Shown piece by piece: positions 17,557-25,731 of a stretch of 64,000 nucleotides of DNA (its first letter is position 1; every line of letters starts with the position of its first letter). The stretch comes from JBEISR01 sp044337705. GTDB lineage: Bacteria; Planctomycetota; Planctomycetia; Pirellulales; Pirellulaceae. The stretch spans positions 1 to 64,000 of the forward strand of contig JBIINB010000002.1 of the NCBI GenBank assembly GCA_044337705.1. Reading direction: 5' to 3'. The notes beneath the pieces are model-generated. The model worked only from the letters and a program-made list of their open reading frames with translations. It searched no databases and was not told the origin of the DNA. Position numbers and translations under genes: made by a program.

Positions 17557-19188
17557 ATGGCTCATTGGATGGAAAGGACGATCCCCAGTTTGTCGATCGG
17601 CAAGGCCAAGCCCAAGGGCGCGGTGGTCGCAGACTGGGATCGCAATGAAGTCCGTTTCCTGGCAATCGCCCCCCTGCGAACGGGGCTGGAGATCCTTGCC
17701 AGCGCTTCGGCACCACGTACGGCCGACGATACGCCAATGATCACCCTCGGTAAGTTGCTGGCGGGCTCACGCTTCCTGTCGTACCCACTGGTCTTGCTTT
17801 TGTCCCGAACCGATCTGGAAATGATTTCGCTGGTTCTGCCACAGGAGGCCCAGGACCAGTTTCCAGAGATGGTGCAACTGGAGATCGAGCAAAGGTTGGG
17901 TGAGCATGAGTCAGCGCCTGTCGTCGACTACGCGATCGCCGGCAACAACGTCGCCAGCGGCGTTGATGTTCTAGCGTTTTCGATGCTCCCCGAGGAGGTC
18001 GAGCGCTGGAATTCAGAAGCGAAAGGACAGAAGCTTCGGCTTGCAGCGATCGCACCGAGGCATCTGAGTCTACTGGCTAAGCTTCCGGCCGGAGCCATGA
18101 ATCAAACTCGCGTTGCCATTCAAAGTATGCCCAGTGAGGTGGAAATGGTGGTGGCCAGAGGGAGCCAGCCGCTCTTCCTGAGAACGCTGCGGTTGAGTAC
18201 CGACGATGCCAGCAGTATCGCCGAGCAGATCCTGTTGGAAGTCCAGAGATGCCTGTCCCTGTTGCCGTCCGAGCATCCAGGAGCGGAAGCAGATGTCCCA
18301 GCAATAACGCCTTCTCCCTCGCCTCCTCTATTTGTCTTTCCTGGAACCGATGCAGGGTCGCTGGCCGAAGCGCTCCGGGAACGAAAGGTCGCCGAGGTCC
18401 ACTACCTGAGCCCTTCGTCCCTTTGGCCCTCCGGAAGCGTTTCCAGCGAGATTCGCACAGAGCAATTTGCTTCGCTGCTCGGGGCAGGAGAACAGTTCCT
18501 TCAGCAGCAGTTGGCGGTCAATCTACTGGCCCCCAAGAAACCGCCCAAAGCGATCCATCCCTTGCGAAAGTGGGGACCGATCGGTGGACTCGCAGCGGCA
18601 TCTCTGGCCCTGGGGGGGTGGTTTCTATACTCCGATGTCCGTGACTTGAATGCAGAAGCTAGCAGGCTGCAGTCCACCAGAGACGATCAGTGGAGACTGG
18701 CCAACAAATCGGCTGAAAGGATCGACAAACTGGATTTGGTCGATAAGTGGGAAGCGGAGCGAGTCGATTGGCTGAGCCTCGTCGGTTCGCTCTCCAGCAC
18801 GCTTCCTCCTGGCGATCGCGCCTCGGTGCGTCGGATGACTGCGAGCGTCTCTACGGGAGGGCCGCAATTGAGCCTCTCGGTCATGGTCAAGAGTCCTGAA
18901 GATCTCGCATTGATGGAAGAAAAGCTGCGAAGCCAGGCGATGGAGGTTTCCAGTCAGAGAGTCAATCAGCAGGCGAGCGAAGAGGATTATCCGTGGCAAT
19001 TCGAAACCACCATTGTGGCTCCCTGGGGGGATCCCTCGAACACCGATCGATGGATCGAACCAACCGGTCAGGTATCCCAGCCGAGTGTACCTGATCAGGA
19101 CAATGCGGCAAAGCTGCAGAAGGAAGATCCCAAGCCTCCATCGGAGCCGTCCTCGGCTACCATGGAACCGACGGGAGACAATTCATGA
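17557..19188 (+). CDS. GspL/PilM-like inner-membrane assembly protein
   Basis: The N-terminal ~300 residues look like the actin-like cytoplasmic domain of GspL/PilM (SIGKAKPKGAVVADWDRNEVRF opening in two parts; MVQLEIEQRLGEHE; LAAIAPRHLSLLAKL). A single transmembrane helix at about residue 345 (GPIGGLAAASLALGGWFLY) is followed by a coiled-coil start LNAEASRLQSTRDDQW and a periplasmic ferredoxin-like part. This arrangement fits GspL or a PilM-PilN fusion, which recruits the ATPase to the membrane. A Pro/Ser/Glu tail closes the protein. The gene starts three bases after gspK and its end overlaps the next gene by ATGA. Confidence 0.82.
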   Translation: MAHWMERTIPSLSIGKAKPKGAVVADWDRNEVRFLAIAPLRTGLEILASASAPRTADDTPMITLGKLLAGSRFLSYPLVLLLSRTDLEMISLVLPQEAQDQFPEMVQLEIEQRLGEHESAPVVDYAIAGNNVASGVDVLAFSMLPEEVERWNSEAKGQKLRLAAIAPRHLSLLAKLPAGAMNQTRVAIQSMPSEVEMVVARGSQPLFLRTLRLSTDDASSIAEQILLEVQRCLSLLPSEHPGAEADVPAITPSPSPPLFVFPGTDAGSLAEALRERKVAEVHYLSPSSLWPSGSVSSEIRTEQFASLLGAGEQFLQQQLAVNLLAPKKPPKAIHPLRKWGPIGGLAAASLALGGWFLYSDVRDLNAEASRLQSTRDDQWRLANKSAERIDKLDLVDKWEAERVDWLSLVGSLSSTLPPGDRASVRRMTASVSTGGPQLSLSVMVKSPEDLALMEEKLRSQAMEVSSQRVNQQASEEDYPWQFETTIVAPWGDPSNTDRWIEPTGQVSQPSVPDQDNAAKLQKEDPKPPSEPSSATMEPTGDNS

Positions 19189-20120
19189 CATCGACAACCA
19201 AATGGTTGCTGGCCGGGGCCGCAGTGGTCTTCGGGCTCTATGGAGTCGATTCAATCTATCGGGGTTGGATCGAGCAGCCGACGATCGTGGCCGGTAAGAA
19301 GATCGAGAAGCTTCAGGCGGAAATAGAAGATGCCGAGGCTTTGCAGCGCAAGGCGCGCAAAGCGGTCCGGCCAATGGAAGTGCTGGAGGGGAGATCGCTG
19401 CCAAGTGATCCGGAGTTGGCCCGGTCCAAATATCGGGAATGGTTGCTGTCGATGATTCAGCAGCATGACTTCCAGGATGCTTCCGTCGATGCAGGCAGTC
19501 CTGTCGCGGTGGAAGTCAAGGCTAGAGTTGGCAAGTCCAAACGGAAGTCGATCGGCTATCGCATCCCGTTCTCGCTTCGCAGCCGCGCGACCCTGGCGCA
19601 GTGGACTGCCTGGATGCAGCAGTTCGAACAAGCGCCTCACCTGCATAAGATCAACTCACTTTCCATCACCCCCTTGGGAAACGGTTCCGAATTGAACCTC
19701 CAGATGGAACTGGAGGCGATGGCACTGGATAGCGCTACGCAGGAAGAGCAGTTGAGCGACTGGATCCCAGACCCGCAAGTCGCTACAGCGCCGACCGCCG
19801 GGCTGGCCATCGTGCAACGCAATCTCTTTGCGACGGGATTTTCCAAGTCATTGCAGGCGCTGCGACTGAAAGCGATCACCACGGATCGCAAGGGAAGTCT
19901 TGAGGCTTGGTTTTCCGGGAAAGATGGAGCTGCGACGACTCCCTATAAGGCTCCTGCTGAAGTTCCGGTACCACTACACCAATTGCAATTGACGGAAATC
20001 GCGTCGGACCATGTTCAAATTCAGATTGACGGACAAAGCGTTCGATTGAACTTAGGGCAGTCGATTGCCGATGCACTTTCGATGCGGACCGTAACCAACT
20101 CCAAGGAGCCTAATCCATGA
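19185..20120 (+). CDS. GspM/PilO-like protein with a GspC/PilP-like C-terminal domain
   Basis: The N-terminal part has one membrane helix (WLLAGAAVVFGLYGVDSI), a coiled coil (KKIEKLQAEIEDAEALQRKARK) and a ferredoxin-like periplasmic domain (~100-185), the plan of GspM/PilO. From about residue 205 a second domain starts with IVQRNLFATGF, which resembles the RNLF entry of GspC homology-region or PilP domains, and continues with the beta-rich LHQLQLTEIASDHVQIQIDG and LNLGQSI strands. In classical systems these are separate proteins that connect the inner-membrane platform to the secretin. The fusion reading is my inference from motif order. Both ends overlap neighbouring genes by four bases. Confidence 0.7.
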   Translation: MTSTTKWLLAGAAVVFGLYGVDSIYRGWIEQPTIVAGKKIEKLQAEIEDAEALQRKARKAVRPMEVLEGRSLPSDPELARSKYREWLLSMIQQHDFQDASVDAGSPVAVEVKARVGKSKRKSIGYRIPFSLRSRATLAQWTAWMQQFEQAPHLHKINSLSITPLGNGSELNLQMELEAMALDSATQEEQLSDWIPDPQVATAPTAGLAIVQRNLFATGFSKSLQALRLKAITTDRKGSLEAWFSGKDGAATTPYKAPAEVPVPLHQLQLTEIASDHVQIQIDGQSVRLNLGQSIADALSMRTVTNSKEPNP

Positions 20121-20923
20121 GCCGCCTAACTCGCGCAAGTCGTTCGCTGCTCCTAGCTGCCTGCACCGTGTTACCGTTGTCGGCGATTGCGGCTATGCCG
20201 GTTCAGGGGCAGATGTTCGGGCAGCGGTCGATGGGGCAACCAATGGCGCGACAGAGTCGACCGGGCAGTGGTCAGCTTCCCAACCTGGGACAGGGCATGA
20301 TGCCGGGCATGGGGGGGGCGATGCCAAGCCAGGGGGGCGGTGCCCCGCAGGGAATCGTACAAGGGCAGGAGCGATTTCTCAGAGGCAATCGGAACCCCCA
20401 GGCCTTCGTCGGCTCCGATCGCCGCGATCAGCAGGGTTTTGTCGGAAGCGAGCAGTCGATTGGGACGGGGCGAGTCGCTACGGCAACGGAAGGACTGCGG
20501 GTCGAATCGAACCGAGCTCGCAATAGGCCGCTACCCGCCAAGTTGCAGCGTGGAATCTATCCGCCTCGTCTGGTCGTCGATGAATCGTTCTACACGCCGA
20601 TAGAAAGTTTGGATTCGGCGGAGGAGGTGCCAACGCAGCCGATGGACAGTCGCAGCTACGCCGATGATTCCGGAGCTCGCCGTTTCTCAACACCCCGAGC
20701 ATCGATCAATCGCCAAGTCCCGGCCGTACGGCGATCGTCCGACTCGCAGTCGCGGTTGCAACGAATCGGGGGCCCCCAGGTCCGCTCGCGACTGGTGGGT
20801 AGAACCATGGTTTTAGAAGGATCGGTCGAAAGCCAGCAGCGCGCCGAACTTCTGGCGGATGTGGCCGCCATGGAACCTGGAGTGGATCGTGTCGAAAACC
20901 GACTGCGGATTGGTTCCCAGTGA
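20117..20923 (+). CDS. Exported protein with C-terminal BON domain
   Basis: A Sec-type signal (basic MSRLTRASR, then LLLAACTVLPLSAIAAM) is followed by a low-complexity region rich in Gly, Met, Gln and Pro (about residues 30-80), a variable Arg/Ser-rich middle part and, over the last ~50 residues, a BON-like domain (SRLVGRTMVLEGSVESQQRA, then ELLADVAAMEPGVDRVENRL). BON domains occur in periplasmic and outer-membrane-associated proteins and in some secretins. Its start overlaps the upstream gene by ATGA, making it the last gene of the T2SS-like operon, in a place where a secretin or its partner might be expected. No secretin domain is visible. Confidence 0.78.
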   Translation: MSRLTRASRSLLLAACTVLPLSAIAAMPVQGQMFGQRSMGQPMARQSRPGSGQLPNLGQGMMPGMGGAMPSQGGGAPQGIVQGQERFLRGNRNPQAFVGSDRRDQQGFVGSEQSIGTGRVATATEGLRVESNRARNRPLPAKLQRGIYPPRLVVDESFYTPIESLDSAEEVPTQPMDSRSYADDSGARRFSTPRASINRQVPAVRRSSDSQSRLQRIGGPQVRSRLVGRTMVLEGSVESQQRAELLADVAAMEPGVDRVENRLRIGSQ

Positions 20924-21309
20924 GCTCCGGCGTTGATTCCATGTTATGGCGACCAGCACACCTGCTCGTGCTCCTGCTCGAAACCCGCCCTGATGATTAC
21001 GCAGGCCGCTGAACACGACCAACGATACGTTGATCGACTCTCAATCGCCTGTGTAGCTCAGCTAGGACGCACTCCCGACCAATTGCTTCGGGTGGCGATA
21101 GAAGGTGATCGAGTCGCCTATTTGAACGCATACTAGGATGCTGAGATCGATTACGAATACGAGTATCGCTGCGCTGAGCACGAGCCCAAATCGAAGAGCC
21201 ACCAGTATCATGCCGTGAACCGGAGCGGCGAAGTCGTGTGATTTTGAACTAGACAGTCTTTCGTCGCCGGCCGGCGACGGCATGCGTTCGAGTGCTGCGA
21301 CAGGTATCG
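20924..21309. other. Intergenic region, convergent, with a possible small membrane-protein frame
   Basis: Between the BON-protein stop and the chrA stop lie 386 bases. They hold the doubtful small minus-strand frame described separately (21062-21313) and a tRNA-like D-arm sequence near 21051 that does not fold into a tRNA. No clear terminator was seen. Confidence 0.4.
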
Positions 21310-21313
21310 TCAC
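21062..21313 (-). CDS. Possible small membrane protein coupled to chrA
   Basis: This 83-codon frame starts with GTG at 21313 and overlaps the chrA stop by four bases (GTGA), the same coupling seen elsewhere in the window. Residues ~35-65 (MILVALRFGLVLSAAILVFV and following) form a strong hydrophobic helix. There is no recognisable family and no obvious ribosome-binding site, and the frame lies in otherwise non-coding sequence, so it may be chance. Confidence 0.25.
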   Translation of the reverse strand: MTIPVAALERMPSPAGDERLSSSKSHDFAAPVHGMILVALRFGLVLSAAILVFVIDLSILVCVQIGDSITFYRHPKQLVGSAS

Positions 21314-22575
21314 ATCGGGATCAGCAGACCGATCAGGGCGAGCATCGCAAGGAGCACCGGAAGCTTACATCTTTGGCTTTCCAGCAGCGAAAAAGCCGCC
21401 AAGACAACCAGCCAATCCGAGGGATGGTGCATGGCGTGCGAGCCCAGGGGGCGGATGCAGGTGGCTGCCAGCAGGCCGACAACAGCAGCATTGATCCCCA
21501 AAGATGCAGAGTGAAACCAGCGTCGCCCCGACAGACGGCTCCAAAAAGGCAACATACCCGCTGCCAGAAGCAAGCCGGGAAGGAATAACCCCACCAGGCC
21601 AATGATCGCTCCAGTGATCCGCCAAGGTTCCGAAGCGGCATGGGCACCGAGGAAGGCACCGAAGGTGAACATCGGGCCTGGAATAGCCTGCGCGGCTCCA
21701 TAGCCGGCAAAAAAAGTGGCGTGGTCGATCCCGCCTGCTGCGGTCCTGCGAGCTTCCAGCAATGGGAGCACAACATGGCCACCGCCGAAGACCAAAGCGC
21801 CTGCGACGTAGGTGTCGCGAAACAGCTGGGTCAATCTTCCAGCGACCGACGCACGCTGGTTGGTTTCCCAGGTTGAGAACAGCAGCAGGATGAGGAAAAC
21901 CGGTAGGCACAGCCAAGCTCCCCGGGGAGCACGGATGCTGGCGTCTTCGGACCTAGGCGTCTTGGAGACCGGTAGCCAACCGGCGGCCAGTAGCGCACAG
22001 ACCAGCAGCGACAGAAGTTGGATGGCAGGGTATGGCATGGCCAGTTGAGCAATCATGGCGCTGATCGCAAGCGATCTCAGGAAGAGGGTTTTGCAATTGG
22101 CTTGGGCCATCGATCTAAAACCCGTGAGCACCACGGCCATGGCGAACCATAGAAGGGAGCGTTGGATCTTTTCCCACCACCAAGCGGAGGCTGGAGGCTG
22201 CCAGAGGGCAAAGATCGTCAGCCATGTCGCCGAAGGGAAGGCGAAGCCACTGATGGCGGCGAAACCTCCCAGCCAGCCGCAGCGATGCAATCCGATACAA
22301 AATGCCTGTTGCGAACTGCCCGGACCGGGCAGCGACTGACACATTGCCATCAGTCGCGTATACTGCTCGCTCGACATCCAGTTGCGACGGATCACCAGTT
22401 CCCGGTGGAAGATCGCAAGATGCGCCATCGGTCCACCAAAGGACCAGCAGCCAAGCCGCAGGAAGATAAGAAACACCTTCGATGCGTTACGGAAAACAGA
22501 AGACCCCTGGTGCATAGGGGGGTCGTTGGGCGAATGCAGTTCAGGGTCGGAACTGATGGTTGGATCCGCTTCCAT
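21310..22575 (-). CDS. chrA: Chromate transporter ChrA, long-chain type
   Basis: This inner-membrane transporter of the CHR superfamily carries both homologous halves. The N-terminal half has LRLGCWSFGGPMAHLAIFHR and the MCQSLPGPGSSQQAFCIG motif; the C-terminal half has ALVFGGGHVVLPLLEA and GYGAAQAIPGPMFTFGAFLG. These are the duplicated FGGP/FGGG and PGP motifs of ChrA. The frame is open to 22818, but that would overlap the upstream hydrolase gene; the ATG at 22575, eleven bases after the hydrolase stop codon, is preferred (421 residues), and 22515 is possible. CHR proteins export chromate, or in some cases sulfate; no regulator (chrB) is adjacent. Confidence 0.92.
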   Translation of the reverse strand: MEADPTISSDPELHSPNDPPMHQGSSVFRNASKVFLIFLRLGCWSFGGPMAHLAIFHRELVIRRNWMSSEQYTRLMAMCQSLPGPGSSQQAFCIGLHRCGWLGGFAAISGFAFPSATWLTIFALWQPPASAWWWEKIQRSLLWFAMAVVLTGFRSMAQANCKTLFLRSLAISAMIAQLAMPYPAIQLLSLLVCALLAAGWLPVSKTPRSEDASIRAPRGAWLCLPVFLILLLFSTWETNQRASVAGRLTQLFRDTYVAGALVFGGGHVVLPLLEARRTAAGGIDHATFFAGYGAAQAIPGPMFTFGAFLGAHAASEPWRITGAIIGLVGLFLPGLLLAAGMLPFWSRLSGRRWFHSASLGINAAVVGLLAATCIRPLGSHAMHHPSDWLVVLAAFSLLESQRCKLPVLLAMLALIGLLIPM

Positions 22576-22585
22576 CGATCGAATG

Positions 22586-23443
22586 TCAGGCGGCCATGGG
22601 ACGAGTGGTTTCCGTGACTTGATGCGCCATCCAGCGGCGGATCGAATCAAACATCGGCTGCCACTCCGTTTCATTCGGGATATCGTGGCGCAGGCCACGC
22701 ACGCAATGTAGGGTGACCCAATCGCTGTTGCGAGCAAGATCGCGTGAGGCATCGGGGCTTGCCAGCACATCGCTGCTTCCGTGGATGATAAAGCACGGTT
22801 TGCGAATCCGATGGGCATTTTCCAGTATCCACTCGCCGGAATGAATCAGTTCGGTTCCCAGGCGAACCGAAACGCGGCGATGAACCCAAGGGTCCTTTTG
22901 ATAGGCTTTGATGGCGGAGCAATCCTTGGTCAGCGCCTCTAGTTGATTTGGAAGACGCACAGTCCAGTGGGGAATCCAGCGGCTTGCAGTCCGGCCCGCT
23001 TGCAAGACTCTTGGCGGAATCGACTGTACCGGTCTGAGCATGGGAGCCAGCAGAACCAGGCCGTGGCAAAATCCGGGGCGGCGTAGCATCCAGTTGAGCG
23101 CCAGATTGCCCCCCATGCTGTGACCTAGAACAAATCTTGGCAGATCCTGCATCCCGGGAATGGTCAGAGTCCCTGCGCAGTGGACTTCTTCCACCAGATG
23201 CTGAAACGACTTGATGCACCCACGCCATCCGAAACTGCGTCCATGACCGATCAGATCGCAGGCGACCACCGCGATGCCATGTCGCGTCAACCATCGCGCA
23301 GCGCGGTCAAATCGGGCGCCGTGGTCTCCGAGTCCATGCAGAATGCTTAGCGTCGCCCAGGGGTCACTCGCTTCCGGAACCCATCGATGCACGAAGCGAA
23401 TCATGCCACTGCCGATCAATTCGTGCCTGGAAACATAAAGCAT
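22586..23443 (-). CDS. Alpha/beta hydrolase, monoacylglycerol-lipase-like (serine aminopeptidase S33 type)
   Basis: The 285-residue protein shows the lysophospholipase or monoacylglycerol-lipase pattern: LHGLGDHGARFDRAARWL with the oxyanion-hole region, CDLIGHGRSFG, and the nucleophile elbow VLGHSMGGNLALNW with Ser in GHSMG. The acid is likely in CFIIHGSSDVLASPDASRDL and the His in CVRGLRHDIPNE. No signal peptide is present, so it is probably cytoplasmic and acts on a lipid or other ester. GGGAG sits six bases before the ATG. It is followed by chrA in the same direction, probably co-transcribed, with no functional link that I can see. Confidence 0.9.
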   Translation of the reverse strand: MLYVSRHELIGSGMIRFVHRWVPEASDPWATLSILHGLGDHGARFDRAARWLTRHGIAVVACDLIGHGRSFGWRGCIKSFQHLVEEVHCAGTLTIPGMQDLPRFVLGHSMGGNLALNWMLRRPGFCHGLVLLAPMLRPVQSIPPRVLQAGRTASRWIPHWTVRLPNQLEALTKDCSAIKAYQKDPWVHRRVSVRLGTELIHSGEWILENAHRIRKPCFIIHGSSDVLASPDASRDLARNSDWVTLHCVRGLRHDIPNETEWQPMFDSIRRWMAHQVTETTRPMAA

Positions 23444-23705
23444 CTCGGACTCCCTTCCGTCGTTCGTCGGCTTCCTGCCGTTCGTGAGACTAGCAGATGG
23501 CCGGAAAACGGATCAAGGTGAGTCGGGTCGAATTGCCTTATCGGTCACTATTGCTGATATATTGAAACGGTGGAATCCAGGTATTCTTGGGGGGCCTCCC
23601 AGGATCGCCCCAGGGAAATCGCAGGTTCCGATGAAACGACCCGGTGGCAACGATTTCCATCCCATCCCCGTCGGCTTGACGACGTTTTTTCCAAGGAATT
23701 CCTTC

Positions 23706-24494
23706 ATGCAATCGCTCGGCTACTTCCTCCAGGTTCCCGTTGCTTCCCGTTTCACCAGCGGATTGCTTACCTTCCTGCTGTTCTGGCCGATGATGTCCAT
23801 CGGCTTGGCAGAGGAACCTGTGTCACCGCCGGCTACCCCGACGGACATGCAGCTGCTTTTTGATGGGAAGACATTGGAGGGTTGGGATGGAGATCCCAGG
23901 CTTTGGTCGGTGCGAGACGGTGTAATCCATGGAGAGACGACGCCCGAAGCGGTCGCTCAGGGCAACACTTTCCTGATCTGGCAGGGTGGCCCCATCAAGG
24001 ATTTTGATTTGCGTCTTTCTTTTCGATGCAATGCCACCAACAACTCCGGGATCCAGTACCGATCCCGGCACATTACCGACGGATCGGTGAAGAACCAATG
24101 GGTAGTACGCGGCTACCAGCATGAAGTCCGCAATGAGCAGAAGCTCCCCAATGTCGCTGGATTCATCTACGACGAAGGGGGGGCGCGCGGGCGCCTGTGT
24201 CTGGTTGGTGAGCGCGTGGTATGGCGAGAAGGTAAGAAGAAAGAAGTGTTGGCCAATTGGATGGATGAGTCAGCCTATCGGAAACTGTTCCGGCTGGATG
24301 ATTGGAATGACGTGGTGATTATCGCCAAGGGAAACAGGATTCAGCACTTCCTGAATGGGCAACTAATCGTCGACTTTACGGATGACGATCCCCAGCTTCT
24401 GCTGCTGGAAGGAGTCCTCGCCCTTCAGCTACACGCAGGATCTCCCATGTGGGCTGAGTTCCGAGACGTCCGTTTGAAGAAGCTGCAGCCATGA
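23706..24494 (+). CDS. Exported DUF1080 (3-keto-disaccharide hydrolase-like) protein
   Basis: This is a single-domain DUF1080 protein, a concanavalin-like fold abundant in planctomycetes and now often named 3-keto-disaccharide hydrolase. Typical motifs are LLFDGKTLEGWDGDPRLWSV, VIHGETT, DFDLRLSFRC, NNSGIQYRSRH and the closing WAEFRDVRLKKL. The frame is open from a GTG at 23484; I chose the ATG at 23706 because AAGGA precedes it and a clean signal peptide follows (FTSGLLTFLLFWPMMSIGLA-EE). It lies divergent from the hydrolase and 73 bases upstream of the lipid kinase gene. The substrate is unknown. Confidence 0.9.
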   Translation: MQSLGYFLQVPVASRFTSGLLTFLLFWPMMSIGLAEEPVSPPATPTDMQLLFDGKTLEGWDGDPRLWSVRDGVIHGETTPEAVAQGNTFLIWQGGPIKDFDLRLSFRCNATNNSGIQYRSRHITDGSVKNQWVVRGYQHEVRNEQKLPNVAGFIYDEGGARGRLCLVGERVVWREGKKKEVLANWMDESAYRKLFRLDDWNDVVIIAKGNRIQHFLNGQLIVDFTDDDPQLLLLEGVLALQLHAGSPMWAEFRDVRLKKLQP

Positions 24495-24567
24495 TGGTCG
24501 ATGTTTCCCCAGCGGCTGGAAAGTTGCAGCAACGACCGACGCACTGCTACGGTTGCCAGGTGAAGTG

Positions 24568-25506
24568 ATGCCACCCCAGTTTGCGGCTGCGGGACAATCC
24601 GATGGATCGTCCACCCGGGATCTGGTGCTGGTGATTGTCAACCGATCCTCAGGGGCGGCCAACCGAAAGTCCTTGGTCGATGCCCTGGTCGACCGCATCC
24701 AGGAGGCTGGATGGGACTGCCGTATCGTGGCTCAATTGGATCAGTTGGGATCGGTGCTCGATTCAGTTCCCAACTTGAAGTTGCGGGGTGTGGTGGCTGC
24801 AGGAGGAGATGGTACTGTCAATGCGGTGGCCGAGCGACTGCCAGAGGGGGTGCCGTTGCTGGTCTTTCCGATGGGGACCGAAAATCTGCTGGCCAAGTCC
24901 CTAGGGTTGCTGGCCTCTCCCAGGCTGTTGGTCGAGACGTTGCAGCGGGGCAAAACGATGCAGTTGGATGTGGGACTGGCCAACGGCCGTCCCTTTCTCA
25001 TCGTCGCTTCGGCTGGGTTCGATGCCGATGTGGTGCGTAGCATCCATCTGTCAAGAAAGGGAAACGTATGGAAGGTGCAGTATGTGGGCGCTCTGTTCCA
25101 GAGCCTTTGGGCTTATCGTTTTCCGCCACTGCGACTGCGGTGGGGGGACGATGCGCTGCCTCATGACAGGCACGACGCGACCGTCGCCTGGTTTTTCGGT
25201 TTCCTTATTCCTCGTTATGCAATGGGGCTCCCCTTGCTGCAGAAGGCCCCGGAGCAGGACGGCAGGATCGATGGATGCTACTTCCCACGGGGTGGCATTC
25301 TGAGGGGGCTGGGATATTTCCTGTCGTTGCTGTTTCGACAGCACCATCGCTGGACCGGCTTCAGGGAGTTTCGTGCTTCGTGGATCGAGATCGAATCGGA
25401 CCAGCCGGTCGCCTACCAGATCGATGGGGAGTATGCGGGAGAACTGCCGTTGCGGCTGGAGATCGCCAGCAGGACAATCGCTCTCCTGGTTCCTTGCGAA
25501 GGCTGA
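24568..25506 (+). CDS. Diacylglycerol-kinase-type lipid kinase (DAGK catalytic domain)
   Basis: The protein has the NAD-kinase/DAGK fold: VIVNRSSGAANRK at the N-terminus, the nucleotide-binding VVAAGGDGTVNAVAERL, FPMGTENLLAKSLGL, then the lipid-binding domain with IVASAGFDADVV and a C-terminal QIDGEYAGELPLRLEI. It should phosphorylate a lipid such as diacylglycerol or a sphingoid base. The frame opens at a TTG (24553), but the ATG at 24568 with AGGTGAAG just upstream is preferred, giving 312 residues. It may share a transcript with the DUF1080 gene. GTEN replaces the common GTAND, which is frequent in planctomycete homologues (recollection, unverified). Confidence 0.88.
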   Translation: MPPQFAAAGQSDGSSTRDLVLVIVNRSSGAANRKSLVDALVDRIQEAGWDCRIVAQLDQLGSVLDSVPNLKLRGVVAAGGDGTVNAVAERLPEGVPLLVFPMGTENLLAKSLGLLASPRLLVETLQRGKTMQLDVGLANGRPFLIVASAGFDADVVRSIHLSRKGNVWKVQYVGALFQSLWAYRFPPLRLRWGDDALPHDRHDATVAWFFGFLIPRYAMGLPLLQKAPEQDGRIDGCYFPRGGILRGLGYFLSLLFRQHHRWTGFREFRASWIEIESDQPVAYQIDGEYAGELPLRLEIASRTIALLVPCEG

Positions 25507-25731
25507 GTTCATACCAATTGGCGGTCTGTTGGTCCAGGCCGTCGTCAGAGGATGCCTCAAACTTGTTCCAAAGGTTTCGCATGGGCCACCGCTTGCTTTT
25601 CGGGAGCTGCCGCAGATTGTTGCCGGTTGGAGTGTGTCGGAGAGCCCGGGCGGGTTGGTGAAATCGTTTTCGTGTGGTGAAATGGTCGTCGTGCAACTGC
25701 ATTCCATCGCCCGGCATCTGGAGCTGACTTG

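Noticed and set aside
21051..21116. tRNA-like sequence GTGTAGCTCAGCTAGGACGC
   Set aside because: It looks like a D-arm, but the D-stem does not pair, the anticodon loop would have nine bases, and there is no matching acceptor stem.
23484..23705. Upstream extension of the DUF1080 frame
   Set aside because: Open, but a signal peptide and AAGGA place the start at 23706.
25507..25731. Possible short gene before kdsA
   Set aside because: The open frame there is an out-of-frame continuation of the lipid kinase region with no protein-like character.
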